Origin: Aptenodytes patagonicus
Lineage: Eukaryota; Chordata; Aves; Sphenisciformes; Spheniscidae
Direction of reading: 5' to 3'
Assembly (NCBI RefSeq): GCF_965638725.1
Contig: NC_134951.1
Location: 4,588,001-4,652,000 of the forward strand
DNA length: 64,000 bases
The position numbers were made by a program, and so were the translations under genes. Shown in pieces: positions 34,722-47,425 of this stretch. Each line of letters opens with the position of its first letter. The stretch's first letter is position 1. The notes under the pieces were generated by a model, which had not been told where the DNA came from, made no database searches, and saw only the letters and a list, made by a program, of their open reading frames with translations.

Positions 34722-36547
34722 TTAAGCCTGGTGTCTGATCAAGGGGGTGGCACACGTGCAGCCCACAGTGATTATTTTCTTCTCCAGCCGGTATGATTGG
34801 TGGCAGCCCTTCTGCTCCCTCCGGAGGACGAGGATCTCCTGTTTGATGGGGACGGAGTTGACGCTGTGGTCCAGCTGCCCGTCCAAATTCACACACCTGG
34901 AGTGGCGGCACTTGGCATCAGCAATCACTTGGGGGAAACGGTTGTGGTCCTCATCGATCCTGTAAGTTGACATGAAAAGAAGTATTTGAAATGGAAATGC
35001 TGCTGCATCTTTAGAATCATGATGGTATGGATCACTATGGGCTCCCAGCTCAGGAACCTGCACCTCCTAGCAGACTGCCTATTAAGGGGCAGTAAACCCT
35101 CCGCTACTTTAGGATTTTAAGTGTAAATAAAGTGTAAATAAGTAAATACTGCAGGTTTTTAAGTGTAAGACAAGCATGCCAGGACTGCATGCAACTGCCT
35201 TTGCAAAGAACTTGCTTCAAATAGGCACTGACTTTGAAAGACCCATTAGAAATTATTTGAGCTTCCCAACATGTCAGACTGACTAACGGACCCGAAGACC
35301 TTCAGCTCCCCTCCAAAACATGAAATGTTTTTAGGGCCTGATGCTGATGCTATTAAATCACCGTTGAATTTGGTGCAATGATAGCCCTCCGAGGTCTTTT
35401 TGATGATCTCTTAGGTAAAGAATGCTTTTGAAGATAAAGCTTGCCCTAATATACAGGTAAATTAATTAAATTACAAAAGTAATTTACTTTGCCTTCTGTA
35501 TGTTGGCCTAGACCATGCTTTTGCTCTGTGCTCCTTTTTGTGTTGATTTCAAAGAGGATTATATGGACTGCGGATACCTTCACGTTTCCAAAATCTCACA
35601 ACAGTGAAGCGCTGATAATAAGGATGTGGGCATAGCCTCTGCATTATTCTTGACCATTGCAGCCAGTGTATTTCTAGACCATAAGGACAGAGATCGTACC
35701 TGTAATCCCACGGAGCCAGAGAGCGGCTGCTGACATCAAGGGTCACTTTGGTGTCCTGGTTCATGTTGCTGATGCTTATGTTGACTCTTACAGTTTGAGG
35801 GAATTTTGGGTCTTTTTGGGTCAGGCATCCAGCGTATGCTTGCTTGAAGAAGCTCTCTGGCTTGAGTCCAGGCTGTATCATCTTCCCGTAGGCAGAATTG
35901 CTGGCCGACAGCACGGCCAGCAGCATTAAGAGCAGTGATCTGAACTGAAGACAATTGATGCATTTAGGACACGATGCAGGTACAGCTGCTGTAACACAGC
36001 ACGCCTAACGACTCTTCTGTGCGGCTGGGAAATTCATCCACAGTCAGCCTAGCAGGTAGTTAAAGCCTATACTGTAGGTTGGAGCAACTATGCAAAAATG
36101 TGCCATATATCACATCCACTCTTGCTTTCATTACCTAATTCTTACAGTGCTGACAGGTATGGTATACACTCAGTTGTAATTTGGTGATAAAAAAATTTCA
36201 ATTATACAAAATAATGTAATACAGGAGATAGCAGAAAGGATATAACAACAAAAAGACACTCAAAGGTTGAGTTTTCCATGTATTTCTTGATTTCAGAGTA
36301 CGTGGCAGTAGCCCCGTTCCCTAACATACCCGTACGGTCTCATTGCTGCCCCATGCTGGTACTATTTAGCAGTCTCCCATTTTAGTTATTTTCAATTATT
36401 AATGGTTTAAACAAGCGTTTTAAAGGTGGGTGCAGATCCCCATTCCTGACAGTCATCTATTAGAATTCAAATACGTCTCTGTCAAACTGGGGGGAAGAAA
36501 AACACAAAGCAAGTTCTTACCAGAGAAGCACAAAGGATCGGAGACAT
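34722..36547 (-). CDS. IL17A: interleukin-17A-like cytokine, 3 coding exons
   Basis: Paralogue of the gene at 24.7 kb, on the opposite strand. Exons in transcription order: 36547-36521, 35944-35700, 34959-34722; 27, 245 and 238 nt, exactly the exon lengths of its partner, 169 aa. Nine residues from exon 1 plus a leucine-rich stretch form the signal peptide (about 1-29). Cysteines at 49, 108, 113, 143, 158 and 160 align with the partner one to one, with an extra Cys6 in the signal peptide. Conserved blocks are NSVPIKQEILVLRREQKGC and VGCTCATP. The sequon at residue 82 is lost (SRS instead of NRS), but there is one at Asn64 (NIS). Called IL17A from its place distal to MCM3 and from AKCRH and the DGQLDHSVNS block, which resemble mammalian IL-17A. 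Known role: recruitment of neutrophils and barrier defence. Confidence 0.92.
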
Positions 36548-36629
36548 CTTCCTTCCTTCTCTTACTGCGGCTGATGCTCGTGCTGGGCTCTGTCGAACTG
36601 AAGGTGTCTGGGCACATTTGCTGCTGGAC

Positions 36630-36637
36630 TTTTTATA
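36630..36637 (-). promoter_or_regulatory. IL17A: IL17A TATA box
   Basis: On the minus strand TATAAAAA lies about 83 bp before the ATG at 36547, matching the position and sequence in the IL17F promoter. Confidence 0.75.
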
Positions 36638-36699
36638 AGGGCTTCTGTGCTGTCCTAGTTAAAGTGGAGTAGGTGGTTTTTTCCCAACCTTAACTGTGG

Positions 36700-39600
36700 T
36701 TTCTGACCATAACTTAAATTAAAAAGTGTATGTATATATATTCCATTAACGCAGGTGGAAGACAGGATATGGGCTTACCCTTTCTTAGATCTGTAGATGA
36801 TGTCATTACTTTAGCCATGTCACTCAAGTAGTAACAAAACTCAATGATGATATCAGAAAACCACCAAAAAATTGGCACGCACTGCGGTAAGCGGGTGCAA
36901 TTTTAAATTTGGACTAGAGTCGTCATCTAGTCAAACATAAGTTGATGAGCTTTATGATCTTGACTTGGGATGCTGTAGGTATCAAAACCACTAATGGCAC
37001 TGGCACTGCCAGGTTGGATGCGTTTGCTCCTAGGTTGGTCTGATGTCTTTTCGTCCTGAATTGGGCAGACGTCGGGCAGCTGGCCCCCATCCCATTGCTC
37101 TCCATACTTGCCATGTGCTGTCACTTGCCTTGGCGTCTAGGGATCCAGGTTCCTTCCCAAGCTCCTATTTTTTTCTCAAATTTCCTAGTCTGGATCAGGC
37201 TATTTTTATTCATGTCTACACTTCAGGTGTGATATGTCACTTTTGATCAGAATGCTTTGTGATAGTGAGTTCCCAAATTCAGTCATTCTCCATCTGGGAA
37301 AAAAAAACCCGTGAACATTGGTTTTGAGCTTGCCACCTTTTCATTTCACTTCAGGCTCTTGTGCTATGAGACAGGGCTTTGATCCGAAGGAAAGGGGTCT
37401 GGGAAGTGTGACGGATGTAAGTTAAACCTTCAGTTCCTAAGTTAGGGAGAAGACAGAGGGGTTCAAGAGAAACCTTGTGAAGGCTGTGAGATGCAAAATG
37501 ACTCCTCCTGTAGGCAGGAAAACTGGAAGGAACTGCAGGCACCTCCTCCACGGTATATAGGTGATAGCACGCTACACTTGAAAATATGGGGAGCTAGAAT
37601 ACCTTGCATTGTTTAGCCCCAAGGCATTATGACTCTCTGTGTCCCAGCCCTGTGTCCTGGGTGACAGTGATCAATGATCCCGTGTAGCTCCTAATCCTAC
37701 CCTGCTGTCTCTCCATCCTTGTAAGACCAATATACTGCAGCTGCGAGGTACCCTGCCATGTTAGTATTTAAACATGCAATATTTAAATCCATGTGTTCAA
37801 GTGGACAGACTCCATTTGACACGGTGACAGCCAGGATCCCTTCCTCCCATTCAGGGGTATTTTTCTAGATTTTCACTAAGTTATTGTAAGGGGGCTGCAG
37901 ACCTGGAGAGGTTGGGCTGCTTCAAGGCTGTGCCCTCTTTTCACTTTGGGTCACCGTTGCTGCTCTGGCTGATAGCAACTGCCTCAATTTTTGTTCTTCA
38001 TTGGCAGATGTCCTGATGAGCCCTGAATGCTCATTAGAAGCTGTGGTCTTGACCTTGAAAGAGACCTTGGCTGCAAGGAGGGATGTCTGTATTCATTCCA
38101 CTCATCTGCTTTCAGAGATTTAAATCGACAGCCCTCTAGTAAGTATTTTGGTCACTGGGTTGTATGGGATGCTCTGGGACAGGGTGCTTCTGAGGCATCA
38201 TTCAATACCCTCTGGTCAGAGCTCAGAGCTCTACAGTTGTGCCAGTCAGCAGCAAAGTAGGGATGTGAAAATTTTGGATAAAGCAGGTACTGGACCAGGA
38301 ACTAGAAACTTGATGCCTCTCCCTGGCAAATATCCCAACCACTAGCTTACGGGGTCGTCGTCTTCTCCCCAGCAAATATTTCACGGCATAGCTAATTAGG
38401 ACAACTCACCGTCTCCCGAGGAAAGACTCTCCACCCAGAGTGCTACAGAACCTGGCACACAGAGTGAGGGGTAGGCTCAAATCTCTCAGGCTGCAGCTTC
38501 TCAGGTAATGATGCTGATCGTAATGAACTATGAGATATAATAAACCACCTACGCCGTCTTTCTAATGAGGTTCCTGAGAAGCCCTTTGGAGAGTAGGTAG
38601 GTGATGGACTGACACAAGAGTGTTGATGTTTCTCATAGGCTGAATTTCAGAGAGATTCTTGAAGAAGGGGCTTACGTTTTAGAAAGGAAGGGGTGAACGT
38701 CGAATCTATCCTTCTCTGTAACATGTCTTTCTTAGGAAATCACTCTCGTCACTTTGCTCTGACGGTGGGTTACAACTAGCTGGGATGTGCACCATAAAGT
38801 AACGCTCAGTGTAACAGCCTTGATCCACTGACACGTGCCTTTTCTCAGGTCTAATTTTGGTGATGTTTTCAGATGAATTGACGCAAATAAGGTGTGTTTT
38901 TTACATTTGCTTAATATTTTTGTGTAAGTCCAAATTTTACTCACCTTGTACCATCCAAAGGAGGATGTAAATAAGGGTAGAATTTAGTTTGCAGTTTCTG
39001 GGATAGCCATGACCTATATCAGCTTGTTTGAAAGATGCTGATGCTTGAAATGTTAAATGTATAATTCAGTTTCCCTCCTAGAGTTAAAGATGTACAGGTT
39101 AAAGGAAATGGTTCCCTCAGAAGGGGTTTTCTCTAATGCCATTTACTGAAATATCCATTCAAAGTGGGTCAGTTAAATTTCCAATTTTAGAAGCAAAAAA
39201 GATTTCAAAAGCCTGCAAGGTAGTGGAAGGTCACGTTCAACCAGCCTGACCCTAAATCCAGGCTCGTCTACTCTAAATGAGTCAGTGGTTTGGGTTACCT
39301 CAGTACTCGAAAGTGAATAGTTAAGCATTCAAACACGGCTAACGTAGTGCAACACTGCAATGGTGAAAAAAAACTTTCCATGGTTTATTTTAAGCCATGA
39401 ACTCATTCGTTTGTAATTGTCATAGGCAAGTTGAGAGGGTCTCAGGAGAAAATATACCTCTTGAAATGCTTCCACCAGGTCTGAGTTATACAAATGAAAC
39501 TCTCACATTTCTGGTTCCAAGATTTTTCCAAGTTCCAAATAATTATTTTCCAATTCTTCCTGGTCTGAAGTGAAAACAAAAATTGAACATGATTTTTTCC

Positions 39601-40190
39601 ATGAGAATAGAATTTACCCCATGGGATTTGTTTTATTCTGACACTTAGCTCTCTCTCAACTAGAGATCTGAAACCTGGGACACTAACAAAAGCTTACTGA
39701 AACAAAAAAATTGAAGATTATTTAAAGCCTTTTGAAATCAAACCTAGCCTTTCTCTTGGCTCTGGTGAAAGCTTTCTTCAGCTTAAGTTGCTACTTAAGT
39801 ACTTTACGCAGCTGAGATCCTTCAGGCACCCAAATCTGAGTATGTTGGCCTCGATGACACTTTCTCCCCACAAAGTCAGAGTGTGAGTCAGTGCCAGAGC
39901 TCCGGTGTCCTGACTGAGCTTGCTGTAAATTAAAAGAGACATGGCAGACATCTCCAAATACTTACAACATTTTTTTCAATCACTATCAATCAGTTAAGTG
40001 TATGCTACTTTTGGAAAATAAGGATCTTTTCTATTTACATGTAGGAAGATATTTACTTCTTATTTCTTGTTGAAGAGAATGCATTTTCTTCCTCTTGAGT
40101 ACATATTCTTATAAATCCCTATAAATCCCTTCCTCCTACGTACAAGCATTGCATGAACCACTGTGCATTGTGGAGGTAATTTCTAGGAGA
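36700..40190. other. intergenic region upstream of IL17A
   Basis: No recognised gene or mobile element. Somewhat AT-rich. Regulatory elements of IL17A are expected on this side but cannot be identified from the sequence alone. Confidence 0.4.
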
Positions 40191-40191
40191 T

Positions 40192-40345
40192 CTAGAATAA
40201 TCTAATGATTATTCTAATAATAATAATTCCAATCATAATAAAATAATAACAAATCATAATAAAATTATAATTCTAACCATAATTATTATGATTATATGAT
40301 CTAGGAGATCAATAATTATATTATCTAGGAGATCAATAATTAGGC
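40192..40345. repeat. AT-rich tandem and inverted repeat block
   Basis: Dense AT-rich sequence built from 'aataat', 'aatcataataaaat' and their inverses. The unit 'atctaggagatcaataatta' occurs twice in succession at about 40299-40341, and a related 'ctaggagatctag' lies at about 40183-40195. Likely to fold or melt easily; no gene. Confidence 0.7.
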
Positions 40346-43185
40346 TGCGCCTAAGGCCAATGGTTATCTGCGAGAAACTCAGAACTTGACGGGGCAAGGC
40401 TCTGAGCACCCTGATTAAACACTGAAGTTTAATTTCAGTTTAGCTTAATTTAATCCTGCTCTGAGTGGATGGTTGGATCAGAGATGTCCAGAAGTCCCCT
40501 CCAAACTGGTTAAATCACTGCACCAATCTCCCACCCCTTCATCTTTGTACAGGAGACATGGCAGAAAAAGTAAAGTAACCCTTTTCCTCTATTAAACACC
40601 TCTACTTTTCCTCCCCAACAGCTGCAATAGAAATTATCATCCCCTGCCGCCTGCCTAGGTTTTCCAAACACAGCTAAATCGATATCATAGTTATTCATCA
40701 GCCGTGGCTGCTGTCAGTGGTTGACACATCTCTTGCATGACTAATATCTAATAGATACTCAGTATCTGGGAAGTCAACATGAAGGAAGTAAACCACTCAA
40801 TGCATTCTTTTGCTTGCTGTTTGGGGGGGCAGGGGAAAAAGAGGGCATCCAGATACGTGAGTTGGACTTAATGAGATGCAGGAATTTTATGCCTGCTCTG
40901 CAGTAATTAATAGATGATTAATACGTAACTGTAATGCAGTCTGGGTAAGTGGAGAGGGGCTTTATGCCACCAGGAGGTGGGTGCGGGATATGGCTCCTCA
41001 GATTGCAGCTGCACCCTGATCAGCAGCGGTATTACTACTGGTGTCATTGTAGTGCCCAAGGGTTCGTTGTAAAGCTGGGCCAAATTAACACCGAACACCT
41101 AATGGCAGGGACAATATCTCCTGGCCAACACAAGGTACTTGTCTGCATGTAAAGGAAAGTTTGAGAAATGCACTGACTGGCTGATGAGAGGGGTTCTAGG
41201 CTGAAACCAGATCACCAGAGGTGGTAAAGATCTCCCTTGAGCACCAGTGATTTAATGTGTCTCCTCATTCATTTGTTTTTGTGGTTATCAATGATGTTAA
41301 TGACCAAATAGTTTTGTTATAAATTAAAGAGATTTCTGTCAATGCTTTATTTTCACGACTTCAAAGACATCCTGTGGCAATGCATTTCACAGCCAGTTAT
41401 AAACTGTACAAGAAGAAACCCTTTGTGCATAAAATTGGCTCGTATTCAAGCTGGTGGAATGGTTTACACAAACAATTAACTCATTTTGAAATTCTCTGTT
41501 TGCTGTGCTATCTGCTCGCATCCTGTGTCTCACCCACACCTTGGCCCCCACAAATGGCAGGAAGCAGGGGGAGAAGGACTTGGGGTCCCTGCTGCTGCCC
41601 TGTACCCAGCAGCTCCTGCCTGCAGCACTTTCCAAATGTCCATCTGAAATTTCACTTGCTGCAGGTTGAGACATTTATTTCCCATCCCCAGTGGGTACAG
41701 GGACAAGTCGCTCCTGTCCCCCTTCCCTCTTGGGTCAGGCTTTCGAGGCCTTTGCTCCTTTTTCTTTTTTTCTTGCTTTGCTTGGGAGGATCTCCACTTG
41801 GCCCATCCGTCCCTTGCAGAGTGGTGCTCCAAGCTCAAGACAAATCATCTGCGTAGTGCTTCAAAGTCCTGATGCTCACAGACCCTCTGAGAGGCAGGGA
41901 GCTGGTACGTGGCACCTCTTCACAATCGCAGCACTGAGAAACTCTCCCGTTTGCATAAAATGGGTGGCAGATTTCCAGGCAGTCTGTGTCCTACCCTTTG
42001 GAAAATCTTTATTCATCGTTTTTGGGACTATTGTAATTAAAATTTATCTAAAACGGAGTGAATTCTGAAGGTTGCCAGGAAGTCCTTGGTGTATTTGTCC
42101 TTATCTCAAAAACAGTTGCCAGCTGCAGATTTGTCAGCCTCTTTCACCTCCAGCTACAGATACTTTTCTTGACTATTTCTGCAGTAAATTAGGACTAGCT
42201 GCACTAGAGCGCTCAGAATTTCCAAAACTAAAAATCTATGGCAAACAGGGAGAAAAACATGTCACAGACTTGTCTGGAGACCATTTGAGAGTCAGTTCTT
42301 CGCAGCATCCATTGGGGGAAAAAAAAAAAAAAAAAGATAAAATCTCCTTGTGTAGTTTTATTGGTTCTAGCTGTTAAAATTTGCAAATACAACTTTCTCA
42401 TACACAGGCACGGCTTGTGGTTTTAAGTTTGTGTATCACCCCTGGCTTCAACAGGACAACAAAATGAGGAACGCAGCAGTGCACGAGGTTATCTATACAA
42501 TTGTGTGTACTCTCCTGGTTGATGCAAAAGAGGAGAGATACTAGAATACGGGATGCTGAAATTCCTCATTTCATGCTCTCAAATGCCTCACAAGGATGAA
42601 ATTTAGCCCTGTAGCTTGGTCCCTGGTGTGACGAGGCTTACTTCTTTGGGAAGGCTTACAGAAAGCACGGTACAAATGAGCATCTGACCCTGAAATCTTC
42701 AACCATATGTGGACAGGGACTGAAGCAGAGGGGAGATGAAGCAGCATCGTTAAACAGGAGCAACCTCCCTGCAATCTCAGTTCTCATCTGCAAGGGCACT
42801 TCCTGCTGCCCTGGGCTGTGATGATGCCCACGAGATTTGGGATCTGCCTCCTCGAGCCGCGCGGTGGAGGGGAAGCAGTGCTCGCCGTGCGGGGCACCAT
42901 GCAACATGGTTTTGGTAGCGGTGCAAGCTGATGTTGTAGGAAAGGGACTCACGTGGAGCATTGAGAGGTCGGCACTACGTGCATAAACGCCAGTCCTTAG
43001 CTGGCAGCTGCTCAGCCACCAGCTTGTGCTCCACCATCTAGTGCTTTCAAATCAAATTAGGTTCAGAAAACTAGTTTTATCACCAATGCACTCAACGTAC
43101 CTACATCCCAGGGCTTATACGCAGGGCTGCCAGGCAGGTTTGATAAGGCAGGCTACAGTAATAGTCATTTCCACTGTGGTCATTT
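40346..43185. other. gene-free stretch
   Basis: No recognised gene. A poly(A) run (about 42319-42334) is the only simple repeat of note. Confidence 0.4.
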
Positions 43186-44945
43186 ATAGAATCATAGAAT
43201 GGTTTGGGTTGGAAGGGACCTCTAAAGGTCATCTAGTCCAACCCCCCTGCCGTGGGCAGGGACATCTGCAACTAGAGCAGGTTGCTCAGAGCCCCGTCCA
43301 ACCTGACCTGGAATGTTTCCAGGGATGAGGCATCCACCACCTCTCGGGGCAACCTGGGCCAGTGTCTCACCACCCTCAACGTAAACAATTTCTTCCTTAT
43401 GTCTAGTCTCAATCTACCCCCTTTTAGTTTAAAGCCATTCCCCCTTGTCCTGTCGCAACAGGCCCTGCTAAAAAGTTTGCCACCATCTTTTTTATAAGCC
43501 CCCTTTAAGTACTGACAGGCTGCAAGAAGGTCTCCCCAAAGCCTTCTCTCCTCTAGGCTGAACAACCCCAACTCTCTCAGCCTTTCTTCACAGGAGAGGT
43601 GTTCCATCCCCCTGATCATTTTTGTGGCCCTCCTCTGGACCCGCTCCAACAGGTCCGTGTCTTTCTTCTGCTGAGGGCTCCAGAGCTGGACGCAGTGCTG
43701 CAGGGGGGGTCTCACCAGAGCAGAGCAGAGCGGCAGAATCCCCTCCCTCGACCTGCTGGCCACGCTGCTTTGGATGCAGCCCAGGATACGATTGGCCTTC
43801 TGGGCTGCGAGCGCACATTGCTGGCTCATGTCCAGCTTTTCATCCACCAGGACCCCCAAGTCCTTCTCGGCAGGGCTGCTCTCCATCCCTTCATCCCCCA
43901 GCCTGTATTGATCCTGGGGGTTGCCCCGACCCAAGTGCAGGACCTTGCACTTGGCCTTCTTAAACCTCATGAAGTTCACACAGGCCCACTTCTCCAGCTT
44001 GTCCAGGTCCCTCTGGATGGCATCCCATCCCTCTGGCGTGTCGACGGCACCACTCAGCTTGGTGTCATCTGCAAACTTGCTGAGGGTGCACTCGATCCCA
44101 CTGTCTATGTCATTGATGAAGATATTAAACAGTACCGGTCCCAATACGGACCCCTGCGGGACGCCACTTGTCACCAACCTCCATCTGGACATTGAGCCGT
44201 TGACCACTACCCTCTGGATGCGACCATCTAACCAATTCCTCACGCACCGGACAGTCCACCCATCAAATCCATCCCTCTGCAGTTTAGAGAGAAGGATGTT
44301 GTGGGGGACCATGTCAAAGGCCTCACAGAGGTCCAGACAGACGACGTCTGTAGCCCTTCCCGTGTCCACTGATGCAGTCACTCCATCATAGAAGGCCACG
44401 AGGTTAGTCAGGCAGGACTTGCCCTTGGTGAAGCCACGCTGGCTGCCTCGAATCACCTCCCTGTCCTCCATGTGCCTTAGCAGAGCTTCCAGGAGGATCT
44501 GTTCCATGATCTTCCCAGGCACAGAGCTGAGACTGACTGGCCTGTAGTTCCCCGGGTCTTCCTTTTTTCCCTTTTTCAAAATGGGGGTTATGTTTCCCCT
44601 TTTCCAGTCAGTGGGAACTTCACCAGACTGCCATGACTTCTCAAATATGATGGATAGTGGCTTAGCAACTTCATCTGCCAGTTCCTTCAGGACCCATGGA
44701 TGGATCTCATCGGGTCACGTGGACTTGTGCACCTTCAGGTGCCTTAGGTGGTCTCGAACCTGATGTTCTCCCACAGTGGGCAGCTCTTCATTCTCCCAGT
44801 CCCCGCCTTTGCCTTCTGCTGCTTGGGCGGTGAGGCTCGAGCACTTGCCGGTGAAGACCGAGGCAAAAAAGCCATTGAATACCTCCGCCTTCTCCGTGTC
44901 CTGGGTAACCAGGTCTCCCATTTTGTTCCGGAGAGGGCCCACACT
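43186..44945 (-). mobile_element. CR1 LINE, ~1.75 kb, nearly open reverse-transcriptase frame
   Basis: The longest CR1 copy in the window. One minus-strand frame runs from about 44942 to 43221, covering the region before the reverse transcriptase, the full reverse-transcriptase core ([60 protein letters not shown]) and the C-terminal part. Only two nonsense codons break it: TGA at 44712-44714, where GGA is expected before Pro-Asp, and TAG at about 43272-43274, where the 12.2-kb copy reads GAG (Glu). No frameshift is seen. The 3' tail is at the left edge. The endonuclease part is absent (5' truncation). Confidence 0.95.
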
Positions 44946-45833
44946 TTTTGCCCGCTGCTGGGTAAAACCTCAGTCATTCATCATCTCATTTTAAGAACTA
45001 AAACTCCATATTTTTTTTCTCACAGAGAAATGACTCCTGCCCACAACATTTTGTGTGCAATAAAGTGTCAGAATTCAAAAGTATTAGAGAATAAGTGACT
45101 CAGAGTGGTTTTGATGAGAGTTGAAAACGCCCAGTGGGGATGTTAATTTTCATGCCCTTTCACCTAGCTGGGGTTTGATTTGACTCTTTTTTTTTTTAAA
45201 ATAAGAAAAGGAAATTCATCATTTTTCCAAACATATGCAAATTCTGACCGCAGCGCGATGCAGTTTCCAGAACTATCCCAGGCAGAGATTTCAGAGAATA
45301 ACCACTGCTGAAGGTTTCCTCCTCTGAGACCTGCGGTCTCACAGTGGTGGGGTGGGGGCAACGGGTGGGCGACAGAAGCCCGCTGTCCTATTTTAACCTG
45401 AATGATGCCTCTTAACCAGACCTGGTCCTTTCTGTGCTGATAACATGGCTGCAGGGACAAAACGAATAGGCATATGCCAGGCAGAGCTCTTGAGTAATTT
45501 CTCTGTGAAACAGTCCATCACTGCTGCTTTTAACAGACCTTTTTTTCTGGGTGAACTGACTGTACTGAACCCAACTAGGGCTAGAAAAAGGAATTGTGGT
45601 CCTGCCTGTAAATCAACCAATGTGCTATCCTGCATGATCATTTATTCCTCCTATAACAGCTTCTCCATCAATGCTGGAGGTCATCATCCATTCTCCGGTG
45701 CTCTTTTGCAGGCCTTACTCTCTTAATTTTCCACTGCAAAAAGTAGGGAAGGAATGACAGCCAACAAGTTAGCCCCAAAATGGATACAGGGATGAGAAGG
45801 GTCAGTATCGAAGCTTAGCAAACCGTAAGGGTC
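44946..45833. other. gene-free stretch
   Basis: No gene or repeat recognised between the CR1 and the third LTR. Confidence 0.4.
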
Positions 45834-46431
45834 TGTTGTGGTTTAACCCCAGCTGGCAACTAAACACCACACAGCTGCTCGCTCACTCCCCCCCCCCAGT
45901 GGGACGGGGGAGAGAATCGGAAGGGTAAAAGTGAGAAAACTCGTGGGCTGAGATAAAGGCAGTTTAATAGGTAAAACAAAAGCCACGCTTGCAAGCAAAG
46001 CAAAACCAGGAATTCATTCACTCCTTCCCATGGGCAGGCAGGTGTTCAGCCATCTCCAGGAGAGCAGGGCTCCATCATGCGTAACAGTTACTTGGGAAGA
46101 CAAATGCCATCACTCTGAACGTCCCCTGCTTCCTTCTTCTTCCCCCAGCTTTATATGCTGAGCATGACGTCATATGGTGTGGAATATCCCTCTGGTCAGT
46201 TGGGGTCAGCTGTCCCGGCTGTGTCCCCTCCCAGCTTCTTGCCCACCCCCCGCCTACTCGCTGGTGGGGTGGGGTGAAGAGCAGAAAAGGCCTTGACTCT
46301 GTGTCAGCACTGCTCAGCAATAACTAAAACATCCCTGTGTTATCAACACTGTTTCCAGCAGAAATCCAAAACATAGCCCCACACTAGCTACTATGAAGAA
46401 AATTAACTCTTTCCCAGCCAAAACCAGCACA
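45834..46431 (-). mobile_element. solo ERV LTR (ERVL-like) with TATA and CRE core, upstream of IL17A
   Basis: Complete LTR with TG...CA ends. Flanking pentamers GGGTC (45829-45833) and GGGTT (46432-46436) match at four of five bases. In its transcriptional (minus) direction it keeps a perfect CRE, TGACGTCA at 46165-46172, immediately before TATAAA at 46150-46155, and ATTAAA further on near 45965. It lies ~9.3 kb upstream of the IL17A start and points the same way. No internal retroviral genes remain. Confidence 0.87.
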
Positions 46432-46579
46432 GGGTTGGGGGCTTTTCTTTCTTCAGTCCCCATTGAGCCCAAAGTAGACAGGACCATAAGAATGTGCATC
46501 ATCCCAGACCAGAAGAAAGAAGCAAAGGTCTGCAGGAATGAAGAGTCTGTGGTTCCCGGGATATAACCAATGGCCAGGT

Positions 46580-47425
46580 CATAGAATCATATAATCATTT
46601 AGGTTGGAAAAGACCTTTAAGATCACCGAGTCCAATCATAAACCTAACACTGCCAAGTCCACCACTAAACCATGTCCCTAAGCGCCATTTCTATGTGTCT
46701 TTTAAATACCTCCAGGAATGGGGACTCCACCACTTCCCTGGGCAGCCTGGTCCAATGCTTGACAACCCTTTCGGTGAAGAAATTTTTCCTAATATCCAAT
46801 CTAAACCTCCCCTGGCACAACTTGAGGCCGTTTCCTCTCGTCCTATCACTAGTTACTTGGGAGAAGAGACCGACCCCCACCTCGCTACAACCTCCTTTCA
46901 GTTGGTTGTAGAGAGCGATGAGGTCTCCCCTCAGCCTCCTTTTCTCCAGGCTCAACAACCCCAGTTCCCTCAGCCGCTCCTCATCAGACTTGTTCTCCAG
47001 ACCCCTCACCAGCCTCGTTGCCCTTCTCTGGACACGCTCCAGCACCTCAACGTCCTTCTTGGAGTGAGGGGCCCAAAACTGAACACAGTATTCGAGGTGC
47101 GGCCTCACCAGTGCCGAGTACAGGGGCACGATCACTCCCCTACTCCTGCTGGCCACACTAGTTCTGATACAGGCCAGGATGCCACTGGCCTTCTTGGCCG
47201 CCTGGGCACACTGCCGGCTCATGTTCAGCCGGCTGTCGACCAGCACCCCCAGGTCCTTTTCCACCAGGCATCTTTCCAGCCACTCTTCCCCAAGCCCGTA
47301 GTGCTGCATGGGGTTGTTGTGGCCAAAGTGCAAGACCCGGCACTTGGCCTTGTTGAACCTCATACAATCGGCCTCGGCCCATCGATCCAGTCTGTCCAGA
47401 TCCCTCCGTAGAGCTTTTCTACCCA
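46580..47425 (-). mobile_element. CR1 LINE, 5'-truncated
   Basis: An open minus-strand frame gives the C-terminal ORF2 region ([55 protein letters not shown]) and a 3' tail at about 46580. Same subfamily as the 13.9-kb copy. The 5' break is at about 47425, after the sequence for [12 protein letters not shown]. Confidence 0.94.
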
